From NCBI GenBank assembly GCA_047975265.1, contig JBKEDE010000011.1, positions 186,001 to 250,000 of the forward strand: a stretch of 64,000 nucleotides of DNA, written 5' to 3'. A program made the position numbers and the translations under genes. Under the pieces are notes generated by a model. The model searched no databases. It saw only the letters and a list, made by a program, of their open reading frames with translations, and was not told where the DNA came from. Source of the stretch: UJ101 sp047975265. GTDB taxonomy: Bacteria; Bacteroidota; Bacteroidia; Flavobacteriales; UJ101. Positions within the stretch are counted from its first letter, which is position 1. Each line of letters opens with the position of its first letter. Shown here in pieces: positions 17,572 through 27,725 of the stretch.

Positions 17572-19173
17572 TTATTCGTTTTTTATGATTTTTTCAGAAG
17601 TAAATCGCAACTTCACATTTGGATATTTTTCTTGTGTCATGGTAATGGTAAAAGGAGAGTCTGCTAAAAAAACCAATTGATTATCTTTATCGCGTGCTAA
17701 ATACCGCTGTTTTACTCGTTTAAAATCTTTAAATTCCTCAGTGGTTTCATCTTCAATATCAATCCAACAAGCTTTATGGATGGCTATATTTTCGTAAGTA
17801 CATTTAGCAGAATATTCGTGTTCTAAACGGTATTGAATTACTTCATATTGTAAAGCTCCTACAGTTCCGATTATTTTACGGTTGTTCATTTCCAAAGTAA
17901 AAAGCTGGGCTACACCTTCATCCATTAATTGGTCAATTCCTTTGCTTAGTTGCTTTGCTTTCATAGGGTCACTATTATTAATATAACGAAAATGTTCAGG
18001 TGAGAAACTTGGAATCCCTTTAAAGTATATTTGTTCACCTTCGGTTAAGGTATCGCCTATTTTAAAATTTCCTGTATCGTGAACACCTACAATATCGCCC
18101 GGGAATGATTCTTCTACAATTTGTTTTTTATCTGCAAAAAAAGCGTTTGGAGAACTGAATTTCAACTTTTTATCATGTCGGACATGCAAATAATTGGTGT
18201 TTCGTTTAAATGTACCTGAAACGATTTTTATAAAAGCCAGACGGTCGCGATGCTTAGGATCCATATTGGCATGGATTTTAAATACAAATCCGGTAAAATG
18301 AGTTTCATTAGAATTTACGTAACGGATATTACTTTCTTTTCCTCGTGGAGAGGGTGCTATTTCTATAAATGCATTTAATAACTCACGAACCCCGAAATTA
18401 TTCAAGGCTGATCCAAAAAACACAGGTTGTAGATGACCTTTTAAATATGTTTCTTTATCAAAATTGGGATAAACTTCGGTTACCAATTCCACTTCTTCTC
18501 TTAGTGTATCAGCAGCTTTATTTCCTATTAATTCATCTACTTTGGAATCATTTAAATTAGAAATCTTAATAGAACCGGCTATTTTTTGTTTATTCTCTTC
18601 TGTAAAAAGATTAATATTCTTCTCCCAAATATTATATATGCCTTTAAACTCACTTCCTATTCCTATCGGGAAAGACATGGGAGTAACATTTAAATTCAAT
18701 TTACTTTCTACTTCATCCATCAAATCAAAAGCATCTTTTCCTTCACGGTCTAATTTATTGATAAACACAATCATAGGAATGTTTCGCATTCGGCAAACTT
18801 GAACAAGTTTTTCTGTTTGTTCTTCCACTCCTTTTGCTACATCTATTACAACGATTACGCTATCAACAGCAGTTAATGTCCGGAATGTATCTTCTGCAAA
18901 GTCTTTATGTCCAGGCGTATCTAAAATATTAATTTTCTTTTCTTGATATTCAAATGCTAAAACAGATGTAGCAACCGAAATTCCTCTTTGCCGCTCAATT
19001 TCCATAAAATCAGACGCAACCCCTTTTTTTATTTTATTACTTTTTACAGCACCTGCTTCTTGAATAGCTCCACCAAAAAGTAATAATTTTTCGGTTAAAG
19101 TTGTTTTACCAGCATCCGGATGTGATATAATTCCAAAAGTTCTTCTTCGTTGTATTTCCTTTGTAAATCCCAA
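17572..19173 (-). CDS. prfC: Peptide chain release factor 3
   Basis: 533 residues. This translational GTPase removes RF1/RF2 from the ribosome after peptide release. G motifs: SHPDAGKTT (G1), ERQRGISV (G2 region), DTPGHKDF (G3), NKLDREG (G4). The remaining beta-barrel and C-terminal domains are full length. A TATCTTTG box on the minus strand (complement of 19206-19213) lies 32 bases upstream of the start. It is convergent with tRNA-Arg. RF2 itself is encoded at 47155. Confidence 0.96.
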   Translation of the reverse strand: MGFTKEIQRRRTFGIISHPDAGKTTLTEKLLLFGGAIQEAGAVKSNKIKKGVASDFMEIERQRGISVATSVLAFEYQEKKINILDTPGHKDFAEDTFRTLTAVDSVIVVIDVAKGVEEQTEKLVQVCRMRNIPMIVFINKLDREGKDAFDLMDEVESKLNLNVTPMSFPIGIGSEFKGIYNIWEKNINLFTEENKQKIAGSIKISNLNDSKVDELIGNKAADTLREEVELVTEVYPNFDKETYLKGHLQPVFFGSALNNFGVRELLNAFIEIAPSPRGKESNIRYVNSNETHFTGFVFKIHANMDPKHRDRLAFIKIVSGTFKRNTNYLHVRHDKKLKFSSPNAFFADKKQIVEESFPGDIVGVHDTGNFKIGDTLTEGEQIYFKGIPSFSPEHFRYINNSDPMKAKQLSKGIDQLMDEGVAQLFTLEMNNRKIIGTVGALQYEVIQYRLEHEYSAKCTYENIAIHKACWIDIEDETTEEFKDFKRVKQRYLARDKDNQLVFLADSPFTITMTQEKYPNVKLRFTSEKIIKNE

Positions 19174-19254
19174 AATAAATGTAATTTTAATCCAATTAAA
19201 AAGCCCAAAGATAGTTATTAAATAGATATCTTACATTAATGTTAAAACTGATTT

Positions 19255-21708
19255 CTAATACGGATCAACATCAATTATAATTTGAATGCTTCTGTAAGCT
19301 TTTATGGTTTTAAAGTTCTCCAAAATTTGTTCTATATGTTTTTTTGCCAGATTAATTTTCTTAGGATTATTTAATTTGATTAAGATTCGTTTATAATACA
19401 AATTTTTAATTCGGGCAATAGGAGGTGCTTCAGGACCTAACACTTCTTCTCCAAAAGATTTTTGCAAATGTTTTCCCAATAAATCAGAAGCTGTATCTAA
19501 TTTGGTTTGATCTTTATGTTTTAGAGTTAAAATAACGATCCGGTTAAACGGAGGATAAGCAAATTGATGTCTTTCATACAAAACATCTTTCGCCATTCCC
19601 TCATAATTATAGATCGAAATTTGTTGTAAAATAGTGTGTTCAGGATTAAAAGATTGAATGAAAACTTTTCCCCGTTCTTTTTTTCGTCCGGCTCTCCCTG
19701 CAACCTGAGTTATAAGTTGAAAAGCACGTTCGTATGCTCTGAAATCAGGATAATTTAAAAGTGTGTCGGCTCTTAAAATCCCCACCAATCCGATATCCTC
19801 AAAATCCAACCCTTTTGCGATCATTTGAGTACCAACTAAAATATCAATTTCTTTTGCTTCAAAAGCACGGATTATTTTTTCAAAACCGTATTTTCCTTTT
19901 GTAGTATCAGCATCCATTCGTCCAACTTTATAATTTGGAAACAAAAAAGTTAGTTCTTGCTCGATTTGTTCGGTACCTAACCCTTTTGTATCTAAATTAA
20001 ATCCATGGCAGGAAGGACAAAATTTGGGTTGAGCCTGTGTATGCCCGCAGTAATGACATTTTAAGAGTTTTGAAAGTTTATGATAGGTTAGTGAAACATC
20101 ACAATTAGGACAATGAGATGTATGTCCACAAGTCTGACATTCAACAACCGGAGCATAGCCTCTTCGATTCTGAAAAATAATAACTTGTTTTTTTTGTTCT
20201 AAAGTTTCTTGAATTTCATTTAATAAAATAATGGAAAAATAACCTTGAATTTCTTTCTTTTTATACGCTTTTTGTAAGTCAATAAGTTGTATTTCAGGCA
20301 TTAATACATTTCCAAAACGCTCTTTTAATGAAATGAAATTGTATTTTCTTTTTTTTGTATTATGATAGCTTTCCAAAGAAGGGGTAGCAGATCCTAATAA
20401 AACGCGGGCTTTATGTAAATCTGCCCATACCAAAGCCGTGTCTCGGGCATTATAACGAGGATTAAGCTGGCTTTGTTTAAAATTAGTTTCGTGTTCTTCG
20501 TCAACAATAATTAATCCTACATTTTTAACGGGCAAAAACAATGCAGAACGTGTACCGATTAAAATTTTATATTGATTATAAAGTGTTTTTAACCAAAGTT
20601 CTACTTGTTCCTGATGATTAAATTTAGAATGATAATATCCTACATCATTTCCGAAAAATTGTTTTAACCGATAAATTAACTGTGTTGAAATAGCTATCTC
20701 AGGAAGTAAAAAAAGCACCTGTTTTCCTTCTGCTAAAGTATCTTGAATTAACTGAATATAGATTTCTGTTTTTCCACTTCCGGTAACGCCGTACAAAAGC
20801 GAAACATTTTTTTCTTTAAAGGATTGATTAATTTCTTCATAAGCCCTTTTTTGTGCTTGGGATAAGGCATAAACAGGTTCAATTTCTTGTTCTTCTATAT
20901 ACGTTCGGTCAGTTTGTAATTGATATATTTCAATAATTCCTTTTTTTACCAAGCTATTCAAAATAGTATGCGAAGTGCGGGTTCTTTTAATAATTTTAGT
21001 AACTTTAGTAGGTTTGTTTTCAAGTTCTAAAGTCAATAAATGCATTATAATTTCTTTTTGTTTAGGAGCTCGTTCCAATTTTAAAAAAGCTTCTGAAAAG
21101 GCATTTTTATTATTTTTTAATTCTTTATTAAACCGAACATAGTTTTCAATTTTTGGAATGTATTTCTGTCTGAGCTTTTCATCGACTAAGATTAATTTTT
21201 TGTCCAACAATTGTTTTATTGTTTTTAAAAGATATCTATTTTCTAAAATAGCGGATAATTCTTCGACAGATACAGTGGATTTTTTATCAAGAATTTCTAC
21301 AATTTGTATTTCGTTTTTTGTTAATTCCTCTTTAATAAAATTTGTATTATCGTTTCGTTTAATGAAAGTTTCACTACTGATTTTTAGGGCAGAAGGCAAT
21401 GCTTGACGAAAAACATCACCCATTGAACACATATAATAATTAGAAATCCATTCCCATAAACGAATTTGTTTTTCGGTAACGATTGGAGCAGTGTCAATAA
21501 TTTGTTCAATGGGTTTTGCCTTATAGAGTTCAGGTTTGTTTTGATGCAAACGATACACCAATCCAGTATATATTTTTCGAGAGCCAAAAGAAACTGCAAT
21601 CCGACACCCAATCGTCAAAGAATTGAAATCTTTTTTTTCTATTTTATAGGTAAAAGTGCTTTTTAAAGGCAAAGGCAATATAACATCGATAAAATATTCT
21701 TCTAACAC
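19255..21708 (-). CDS. priA: Primosomal protein N' (replication restart helicase)
   Basis: 817 residues. PriA is a 3'-5' DNA helicase that recognises stalled forks and reloads the replisome. Helicase motifs: GVTGSGKTEIY (Walker A), VDEEHETNFKQ (DEEH box), GSATPSLES (III), TQMIAKGLDF (V) and QVAGRAGR (VI). A zinc-binding insert carries CQTCGH, CPNC, CHYCGH and CPSC, four CxxC pairs binding two zinc ions. A TACTTTTG box (complement of 21727-21734) precedes the start. Confidence 0.96.
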   Translation of the reverse strand: MLEEYFIDVILPLPLKSTFTYKIEKKDFNSLTIGCRIAVSFGSRKIYTGLVYRLHQNKPELYKAKPIEQIIDTAPIVTEKQIRLWEWISNYYMCSMGDVFRQALPSALKISSETFIKRNDNTNFIKEELTKNEIQIVEILDKKSTVSVEELSAILENRYLLKTIKQLLDKKLILVDEKLRQKYIPKIENYVRFNKELKNNKNAFSEAFLKLERAPKQKEIIMHLLTLELENKPTKVTKIIKRTRTSHTILNSLVKKGIIEIYQLQTDRTYIEEQEIEPVYALSQAQKRAYEEINQSFKEKNVSLLYGVTGSGKTEIYIQLIQDTLAEGKQVLFLLPEIAISTQLIYRLKQFFGNDVGYYHSKFNHQEQVELWLKTLYNQYKILIGTRSALFLPVKNVGLIIVDEEHETNFKQSQLNPRYNARDTALVWADLHKARVLLGSATPSLESYHNTKKRKYNFISLKERFGNVLMPEIQLIDLQKAYKKKEIQGYFSIILLNEIQETLEQKKQVIIFQNRRGYAPVVECQTCGHTSHCPNCDVSLTYHKLSKLLKCHYCGHTQAQPKFCPSCHGFNLDTKGLGTEQIEQELTFLFPNYKVGRMDADTTKGKYGFEKIIRAFEAKEIDILVGTQMIAKGLDFEDIGLVGILRADTLLNYPDFRAYERAFQLITQVAGRAGRKKERGKVFIQSFNPEHTILQQISIYNYEGMAKDVLYERHQFAYPPFNRIVILTLKHKDQTKLDTASDLLGKHLQKSFGEEVLGPEAPPIARIKNLYYKRILIKLNNPKKINLAKKHIEQILENFKTIKAYRSIQIIIDVDPY

Positions 21709-21814
21709 ATGAAAAGATTAATAACACAAAAGTACAATTTTTGATTAAGAAGTGATTTAAACTTTTAAATCACTTCATGGTTAAAAGAAATACTTTGAAA
21801 TTACACATTGTTTT

Positions 21815-22690
21815 TCACAAATCCGACATTTTATTTAAGGTGTACTCAATCATTTTTTCTACTGAGGCATAGGGGTCGTGACTAAAAGTCTGTGTAGCAC
21901 GATTAGCTATAATGCAATTCATTGAGCAGGCTTTATGTCCCAACAATTTTGATAATCCGTAGATGGCAGAAGTTTCCATTTCCATATTATTGATTTTCAA
22001 ATCGTTATACCGAAAACTTGAAATTTTATCATTTAACAAATGGTCTTTGGCATGCAGACGTATTTCACGTCCTTGTGGACCATAAAATCCTCCGGCAGTT
22101 CCCGTAAAACCTTTTACTGTGTTTTCTCCCAATAACGAATGAACCAAATTGGAATCGGTCTTTATTACATAAGGACGCCCCATATCAGGATTCCAATGTG
22201 TATGTTTTATAAAAGCTTCTTCTATATCCGTTTCAAAAAAATGGTCTGGCGTTTTATATGAATGCAATACATTATCAAAACCTATTGAATATTCTGCTGC
22301 TACATAAGAATCTACCGGAATGTCAGCTTGAAAAGAACCGGATGTTCCCATTCGAACAAAAGTTAACGAACGTAATTCTTTTTTAACTTCACGCTTTTCA
22401 AAATCAACATTGGCTACGGCATCCAATTCAGTCAAAGCAATATCAATATTATCAGGTCCCATTCCGGTAGAAATAACGGTAAATTGTTTTCCATTAAAAG
22501 TTCCGGTATGTGTTACCATTTCACGTTTCTCTCTTTTAAATTTGATTGTATCAAAAAAAGCAGATACTTTAGGTACTCGATTAGGATCTCCTACTAAAAT
22601 AATACGATCTGCTAAATGTTCCGGACGAAGATTTACATGATAAATACTTCCATCGTTATTTAATATTAATTCTGATTCTTTTATTTGCAT
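21815..22690 (-). CDS. Nucleoside phosphorylase (uridine phosphorylase family)
   Basis: 291 residues of the PNP/UDP phosphorylase family, for salvage of nucleosides to base plus (deoxy)ribose-1-phosphate. Motifs: ILVGDPNRVPK (phosphate site), STGMGPDN, VRMGTSGSFQ and NMEMETSAIYGL (ribose-binding Met-Glu). It is close to uridine phosphorylase, but the base preference is not certain. The N terminus (about 25 residues before ILVGDP) is longer than in E. coli Udp, as in other Bacteroidota homologues. Confidence 0.88.
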   Translation of the reverse strand: MQIKESELILNNDGSIYHVNLRPEHLADRIILVGDPNRVPKVSAFFDTIKFKREKREMVTHTGTFNGKQFTVISTGMGPDNIDIALTELDAVANVDFEKREVKKELRSLTFVRMGTSGSFQADIPVDSYVAAEYSIGFDNVLHSYKTPDHFFETDIEEAFIKHTHWNPDMGRPYVIKTDSNLVHSLLGENTVKGFTGTAGGFYGPQGREIRLHAKDHLLNDKISSFRYNDLKINNMEMETSAIYGLSKLLGHKACSMNCIIANRATQTFSHDPYASVEKMIEYTLNKMSDL

Positions 22691-22735
22691 ATGATTGTTT
22701 TTTAAAGCTAAACTTACTTAATCATTTTGATATAA

Positions 22736-23083
22736 TTATCCACCTACTCGTTTCACCTGATATCCTTTTTTAGTTAGATAATCCATGATTTTATCACGAA
22801 CATTCCCTTGAATGATTATAGTATTATTTTTTACAGAGCCTCCGGTTCCACAGTGCGTTTTTAATTCTTTAGCTAAGATTTTTAATTCCTCTTGAGTTCC
22901 TATGAAACCCTCTATGATACAAACAGTTTTTCCTCCCCTTCCTTTTTTTTCCAATTTGGCTATTAAAACCTGTTCTGATACTTTCAAAGTATCCTCGTCT
23001 TCAGTATTAAATTTGAAGTTCTCATCTGTAGAGAAAACCATTTCTTGTAATTTATTTTTCCAATCCTCTTGATTGTTAATCAT
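22736..23083 (-). CDS. SUI1/YciH family translation initiation factor-like protein
   Basis: 115 residues with the SUI1 domain: KLEKKGRGGKTVCIIEG, then LAKELKTHCGTGGSVKNN and a C-terminal GYQVKRVGG. It is the bacterial homologue of eIF1; E. coli YciH can influence start-codon fidelity, but a general role in bacteria is not settled. It lies on the minus strand between surE and the phosphorylase, with gaps of 81 and 45 bases, so a shared transcript is possible. Confidence 0.92.
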   Translation of the reverse strand: MINNQEDWKNKLQEMVFSTDENFKFNTEDEDTLKVSEQVLIAKLEKKGRGGKTVCIIEGFIGTQEELKILAKELKTHCGTGGSVKNNTIIIQGNVRDKIMDYLTKKGYQVKRVGG

Positions 23084-23164
23084 TTTGCCATTTTTTTTAG
23101 ATAAAAAGCTAAGATAGTGAAAATTTATACGGCTTATAATACGTGTAAAAGTACATGAACTTTA

Positions 23165-23926
23165 TCACAATTCCCACGTTTTTAATTCTTCAATAAATTG
23201 GTAGGCTGTTAAATCAAATTGAACGGGTACAACTGATATATAACCTTCTTCTAAAGCCTGAACATCGGTGTCATTCCCTGTATCTTCATTAATAAATTTT
23301 CCTGCCAACCAATAATATTCCCGTCCACGAGGATCTTTTCGTTTTTCATAATCTTCATTCCATTTAGCCTTAGCTTGTCGTGTAACTTTTATTCCTTTAA
23401 TATTTTTAATTGCCGGAATATTTACATTTAAAACAACGCCTTTCGGCAATCCTTTTTCCAACACATTTAAAGTAATTTGCTTAATAAAATGTTTTGAAGG
23501 TTCAAAATCGGCTCCCCAAGAAAAATCAGCTAACGAAAATCCTATTGCCGGAATACCTTCTACACCTGCTTCTACAGCAGCAGACATTGTTCCGGAATAA
23601 ATTACGTTTATAGATGAATTTGAGCCGTGATTAATCCCTGATACACAAATATCCGGTCTTCGAGGCACAATTTTATCAATCGCTAACTTTACACAATCTA
23701 CCGGTGTACCGGAACAAGATCTTTCTTTCTGTGGTCCGCCATCGATTATAATTTCATCACAACTTAACGTTGAATCAACAGTTACTGCATGCCCCATTCC
23801 CGATTGCGGTTTATCGGGGGCTACAACGTACACTTCTCCTATTTCATTCATTATCGAAATTAAAGCACGGATTCCGGGTGCAGTGATTCCATCATCATTG
23901 GTTACTAATATGAGAGGTTTATTCAT
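23165..23926 (-). CDS. surE: 5'/3'-nucleotidase SurE
   Basis: 253 residues. Metal-dependent survival protein that dephosphorylates nucleoside monophosphates. The active site is visible: LVTNDDGITAPG (Asp-Asp), DKPQSGMGHAVT, and VSGINHGSNSS (Asn metal ligand). A C-terminal region with ALEEGYISVVP is typical. It is divergent from the tail-specific protease gene. With the phosphorylase downstream it makes a plausible nucleotide-salvage group. Confidence 0.95.
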   Translation of the reverse strand: MNKPLILVTNDDGITAPGIRALISIMNEIGEVYVVAPDKPQSGMGHAVTVDSTLSCDEIIIDGGPQKERSCSGTPVDCVKLAIDKIVPRRPDICVSGINHGSNSSINVIYSGTMSAAVEAGVEGIPAIGFSLADFSWGADFEPSKHFIKQITLNVLEKGLPKGVVLNVNIPAIKNIKGIKVTRQAKAKWNEDYEKRKDPRGREYYWLAGKFINEDTGNDTDVQALEEGYISVVPVQFDLTAYQFIEELKTWEL

Positions 23927-24014
23927 AATTTTTGTCTTTTATAAGATTATCATTTATTTTCTTATTATTTTTGATAAAGTTTTTAAAAAAAAACAACCAC
24001 ACCATAAATTTAGT

Positions 24015-24022
24015 TAAATTTG
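24015..24022 (+). promoter_or_regulatory. -7 promoter element TAAATTTG
   Basis: An exact TAnnTTTG box 23 bases before the ATG at 24046. It argues against the in-frame start at 23932 and for the start giving a normal signal sequence. Confidence 0.55.
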
Positions 24023-24045
24023 TGGTACCAAAGATACAGGAAAGT

Positions 24046-26148
24046 ATGAATTTAAAAAAAATAAGCCTTGCATTTATCGGTGTAATTGCGGCATCACTTT
24101 TGGTCTTTAGTTTTTGTAAGCCTCATAACAAAAGTGATATAGATGATGACCAAAAAACCATCTTGAAAAGCATAAGAAGAATTCTGTCTTTTAGACATTT
24201 TCAACCAAAAGAATTGGATAACCAATATTCACAAAAAGTATTTGACAATTATTTGGAACGTATCGACCCTTACAAACGATACTTAACACAAGGAGATTAC
24301 GACCGAATGGTAAAAAATCGTGATCGAATGGACGATGATATTAAAAATTTAGATATAACTTTCTACAATAACTCCATTGATACTTTACAAGTTCGTATTC
24401 AGTATATTAGAGATCATTTTTCTGAATTATTGGAACATCCTTTTGATTTTAGTGAAGAAAAAGATTTTATTATTGATGAAGAACAATATACGTACCCTAA
24501 AAATAAAAAAGATATTTTGGTTAAGTGGCGAGATATTTTGAAATATTCTACCCTTAACGAGCTATCATCCATGATGGAAGACCAAAAAAAGAAGAAAGAA
24601 AAGAACGACTCTGTTTTTACTGAAAAGACATTTGCAGAAATTGAAAAAGAAGCTCGAAAAAAAGTAAAAGAAGATTATCAAGATTTTTTCAGACGATTTT
24701 TACAACGCGATAAAAAGGATTGGTTCAGCAGTTACATCAATTCATATACCGAATTATTTGACCCTCATACCACGTATTTTTCTCCTAAAAGTAAAGAAGA
24801 TTTTGATTTTAGTATTTCCGGTAAATTAGAAGGAATTGGAGCTTTGATTCAAGATGTAAAAGGATATCCGACCATTAAAGAAATCGTTATTGGAAGTCCG
24901 AGCTGGAAGCAGGGAGAATTAGAAGCAGGGGATAAAGTTTTAAAAGTAGCTCAAAAAGGAAAAGAACCTGTAAACGTTATAGGAATGAAACTGGATGATG
25001 CTATTCGTCTGATTCGAGGAAAAAAAGGAACGACGGTTATTTTAACTGTTGAAAAAGAAGACGGAAGTACCAAAGAAATTCCTATTGTACGCGATATTAT
25101 CGAATACGATGCCTCTTATGCCAAATCAGCTGTCATTGTGGATAATCATAATACTAAATACGGTTTAATTAACCTTCCCGAATTTTATTTTAACCCCAAT
25201 AATTTAAAAGATCGAAATGCGGCGACCGATTTTAAAAAAGATTTATTAGCCTTAAAAACAGAAGATATTAAGGGAATTATTATCGATTTACGCAACAATG
25301 GTGGAGGTTCATTGGCTACCGTAGTCGATATTGTAGGAATGTTTATTGACAAAGGACCTGTTGTTCAAGTAAAAACCCAAGCAGGTAATGAGCGTATTTT
25401 AAAAGATACCGACCCTTCTATCGAATGGGAAGGATCTGTTGTTGTATTGGTTAATGAGTTTTCAGCTTCGGCCTCTGAAATTTTAGCTGCCGCATTGCAA
25501 GATTATGAACGTGCGATTATCATTGGAAGTAAACAAACTTTTGGAAAAGGAACTGTTCAAAGTTTCTATTCGGTTAATATTTTTGGAACGACCGATTTAG
25601 GTTCTATTAAATTAACCATTCAAAAATTTTACCGAATAAATGGAGGATCCACTCAATTAGAAGGCGTTGCTTCGGATATTATATTACCGGATAAATTCTT
25701 ATACACCGATATTGGCGAACGAGATTATGACAATGCTCTACCTTTTGATAAGATAGATCCTGCTCGTTATAAAAAGTGGGCACCTAAAATTAAAATGAAT
25801 AAAATTAAAGATAAAAGCAACAATCGGATTAAAAAAAGTCCTAATTTTAAATTATTAGACGAAAATGCCAAATGGTTTGGACAGTTAAAAGACCGGAAAT
25901 CAATCAGCTTAAATTTTGATCAATATCAAAAAAGTAAACAAGAACAAGAAACAAAAGCAAAGTATTTTGATTCTATTTTCGAAAATTACAAAAACGGATT
26001 ACAAGTTTATTCTCCATTATATGAACAAGAACTTATCAAAAAAGATTCTGTTTTGGGAGAAAAACGTAAAGTATGGCACGAAAGCATCACTCATGATATT
26101 CAATTAGAAGAAGCAATTCATGTGTTACAAGACTTGAATGACCAATAA
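24046..26148 (+). CDS. Carboxy-terminal processing (tail-specific) protease, S41 family
   Basis: 700 residues from ATG 24046. An N-terminal hydrophobic signal (ISLAFIGVIAASLLVF) ends in FSFC, not a clean lipobox. The order is an N-terminal helical domain, a PDZ domain (about 250-340; GKLEGIGALIQ and GDKVLKVA), then the S41 catalytic domain with serine in EFSASASE (473-477) and Lys501 in FGKGTVQSF, followed by a DUF3340-like C-terminal tail. It matches Prc/Tsp, which trims or degrades periplasmic proteins from the C terminus. It overlaps the next gene by 11 bases. Confidence 0.93.
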   Translation: MNLKKISLAFIGVIAASLLVFSFCKPHNKSDIDDDQKTILKSIRRILSFRHFQPKELDNQYSQKVFDNYLERIDPYKRYLTQGDYDRMVKNRDRMDDDIKNLDITFYNNSIDTLQVRIQYIRDHFSELLEHPFDFSEEKDFIIDEEQYTYPKNKKDILVKWRDILKYSTLNELSSMMEDQKKKKEKNDSVFTEKTFAEIEKEARKKVKEDYQDFFRRFLQRDKKDWFSSYINSYTELFDPHTTYFSPKSKEDFDFSISGKLEGIGALIQDVKGYPTIKEIVIGSPSWKQGELEAGDKVLKVAQKGKEPVNVIGMKLDDAIRLIRGKKGTTVILTVEKEDGSTKEIPIVRDIIEYDASYAKSAVIVDNHNTKYGLINLPEFYFNPNNLKDRNAATDFKKDLLALKTEDIKGIIIDLRNNGGGSLATVVDIVGMFIDKGPVVQVKTQAGNERILKDTDPSIEWEGSVVVLVNEFSASASEILAAALQDYERAIIIGSKQTFGKGTVQSFYSVNIFGTTDLGSIKLTIQKFYRINGGSTQLEGVASDIILPDKFLYTDIGERDYDNALPFDKIDPARYKKWAPKIKMNKIKDKSNNRIKKSPNFKLLDENAKWFGQLKDRKSISLNFDQYQKSKQEQETKAKYFDSIFENYKNGLQVYSPLYEQELIKKDSVLGEKRKVWHESITHDIQLEEAIHVLQDLNDQ

Positions 26149-27214
26149 CATAAAAAATAAATCCTTAATTTCCATACTCCTGACGGTATTTAGAAAAAGT
26201 ATCATAGGGAGTTTTTCTATTATCATTATTCTATTTTCCGGATTTATTGCAATTTTCGGATATTGTATAGCTCCTGACTCGACAGAAAATGCAAACCAAA
26301 TGCATATTACACTGGTTAATAAGCCCATTGGATTTGTAACCCAAATTTTACAAATACCTATACAAAATGCAGAGAAAAAAAATTTTGTTTCATCTTTATT
26401 TTTTGGAGAAAAAGTACATTTTGAAGAAATTCCGGTAAAACAGATTGAAGTAAAGAATGACCAAATTATTAATTATACAACGTTTTCTGAAGAAAAAAAA
26501 ATACTTCAACCGTCGCTTCACAAGGACTACCTGAAAACCAAAACATTTTATTTAGGAACCGACAAATACGGTCGTGATTTTTTTTCACGATTACTTATCG
26601 GAACAAGAATTTCCTTTTTTGTAGGATTTATAGCTGTTTTTATTTCCTTAATGGTAGGCGTTACATTAGGAGCCTTAGCCGGTTATTTTGGAGGAAAAAC
26701 AGACGCCTTTATCATGTGGATTATCAATATAATATGGTCTATTCCAACCTTATTATTAGTCATCGCCATTACTTTAGCCTTAGGAAAAGGTTTTTTTCAA
26801 GTCTTTATAGCCGTAGGATTAACCATGTGGGTTGAAGTTGCCCGCATTACACGCGGACAATTTATATCCATTAAAGAAAAAGAATTTGTTGAAGCGGGAA
26901 AGGCTCTCGGATTTTCTGATAAACGTCTTATATTTAACCATATTTTACCCAATGCGTGGAGTCCTATTATTGTCATATCGGCTGCCAATTTTGCTTCGGC
27001 AATTCTGATTGAAAGCGGGTTAAGTTTTTTAGGAATCGGTGCTCAACCACCTACACCCTCTTGGGGAAATATTATCAAAGAACACTATGCCCAAATTATT
27101 GTCGGAAATGCTCATTTGGCAATTGCCCCCGGAATTTGTATCATGCTTCTTGTTCTTTCTTTTATGCTTTTAGGTAATATGCTTCGCGATGAATTGGATG
27201 TAAAAGAATCTTGA
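26138..27214 (+). CDS. ABC transporter permease, dipeptide/oligopeptide type (OppC/DppC-like)
   Basis: 358 residues. An N-terminal transmembrane helix is followed by a periplasmic stretch of about 100 residues, then TLGTDKYGRDFFSRLL and a five-helix permease core. The EAA loop EFVEAGKALGFSDKR and HILPN contacts an ATPase. SFLGIGAQPPTPSWG is the OppC/DppC signature. Only this permease is present: no partner permease, ATPase or binding protein is nearby, so it must assemble with subunits encoded elsewhere. The 11-base overlap with the protease gene implies co-expression. Confidence 0.9.
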   Translation: MTNNIKNKSLISILLTVFRKSIIGSFSIIIILFSGFIAIFGYCIAPDSTENANQMHITLVNKPIGFVTQILQIPIQNAEKKNFVSSLFFGEKVHFEEIPVKQIEVKNDQIINYTTFSEEKKILQPSLHKDYLKTKTFYLGTDKYGRDFFSRLLIGTRISFFVGFIAVFISLMVGVTLGALAGYFGGKTDAFIMWIINIIWSIPTLLLVIAITLALGKGFFQVFIAVGLTMWVEVARITRGQFISIKEKEFVEAGKALGFSDKRLIFNHILPNAWSPIIVISAANFASAILIESGLSFLGIGAQPPTPSWGNIIKEHYAQIIVGNAHLAIAPGICIMLLVLSFMLLGNMLRDELDVKES

Positions 27215-27245
27215 TGTCTTAATACACAATTGGGGATGCATCATG

Positions 27246-27507
27246 TTACTCCCTTTTTTCATTTATCATTTGTTGGCATTCCTCTTCTGATAAACCTAAT
27301 TGATAGTAAATTTCTCCACTTTGCCGTCTAAGTTGGTAATAAAACTCGAACTTCCCAAATGGTAGGGGTGGTAGTAATACTGGTACAGCTCCGCGTTCTC
27401 GTTTTCTGTTGGTATGCGGTTACTTTGCTTCTCGCCTTGTTTCATTACTCTACCCACTCTACTTCTAAAATAGTGTACATTGCCTGATACTTCCCTTTTC
27501 TAAAGGG
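27246..27507 (-). pseudogene. RHS-repeat core remnant
   Basis: On the minus strand, after an in-frame TAG (27500-27502), the frame reads REVSGNVHYFRSRVGRVM and LYQYYYHPYHLGSSSF then ITNLDGKV, before stopping at 27296. The YYYHPxHLGSSS segment is the RHS repeat-associated core, here with Tyr replacing the usual Asp. A +2 frame continues EIYYQLGLSEEECQQ to a stop at 27246. It is a broken leftover of a polymorphic-toxin RHS protein, with no toxin domain identified. Confidence 0.75.
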
Positions 27508-27700
27508 GATGGTCTGAGCCTTTGGCTTCAACAGAAACAATGTTTTTTGGATAACAATTTATCTTATTAAGAGATGGATCCCCAGAATAAGACATAGCAT
27601 TGTTCTTTTCAATGGCTTTTTTAAATATCCTAACATAATCCTTTGAAAAACTCATTGACATTTTGGGATCTTCTTCATAAGAATTAACATAAACACTCAT
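27500..27700 (-). pseudogene. Short open frame of unknown origin between RHS and transposase remnants
   Basis: 66 codons: MSVYVNSYEEDPKMSMSFS through NIVSVEAKGSDHPL, in the same frame as the RHS remnant and separated from it only by TAG at 27500. The frame stays open upstream of the ATG for at least 15 codons (LCYIEKHKDFKYK). It looks like the tail of a longer degraded protein. No family is recognised. Confidence 0.35.
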
Positions 27701-27725
27701 CTTATACTTAAAATCCTTATGTTTC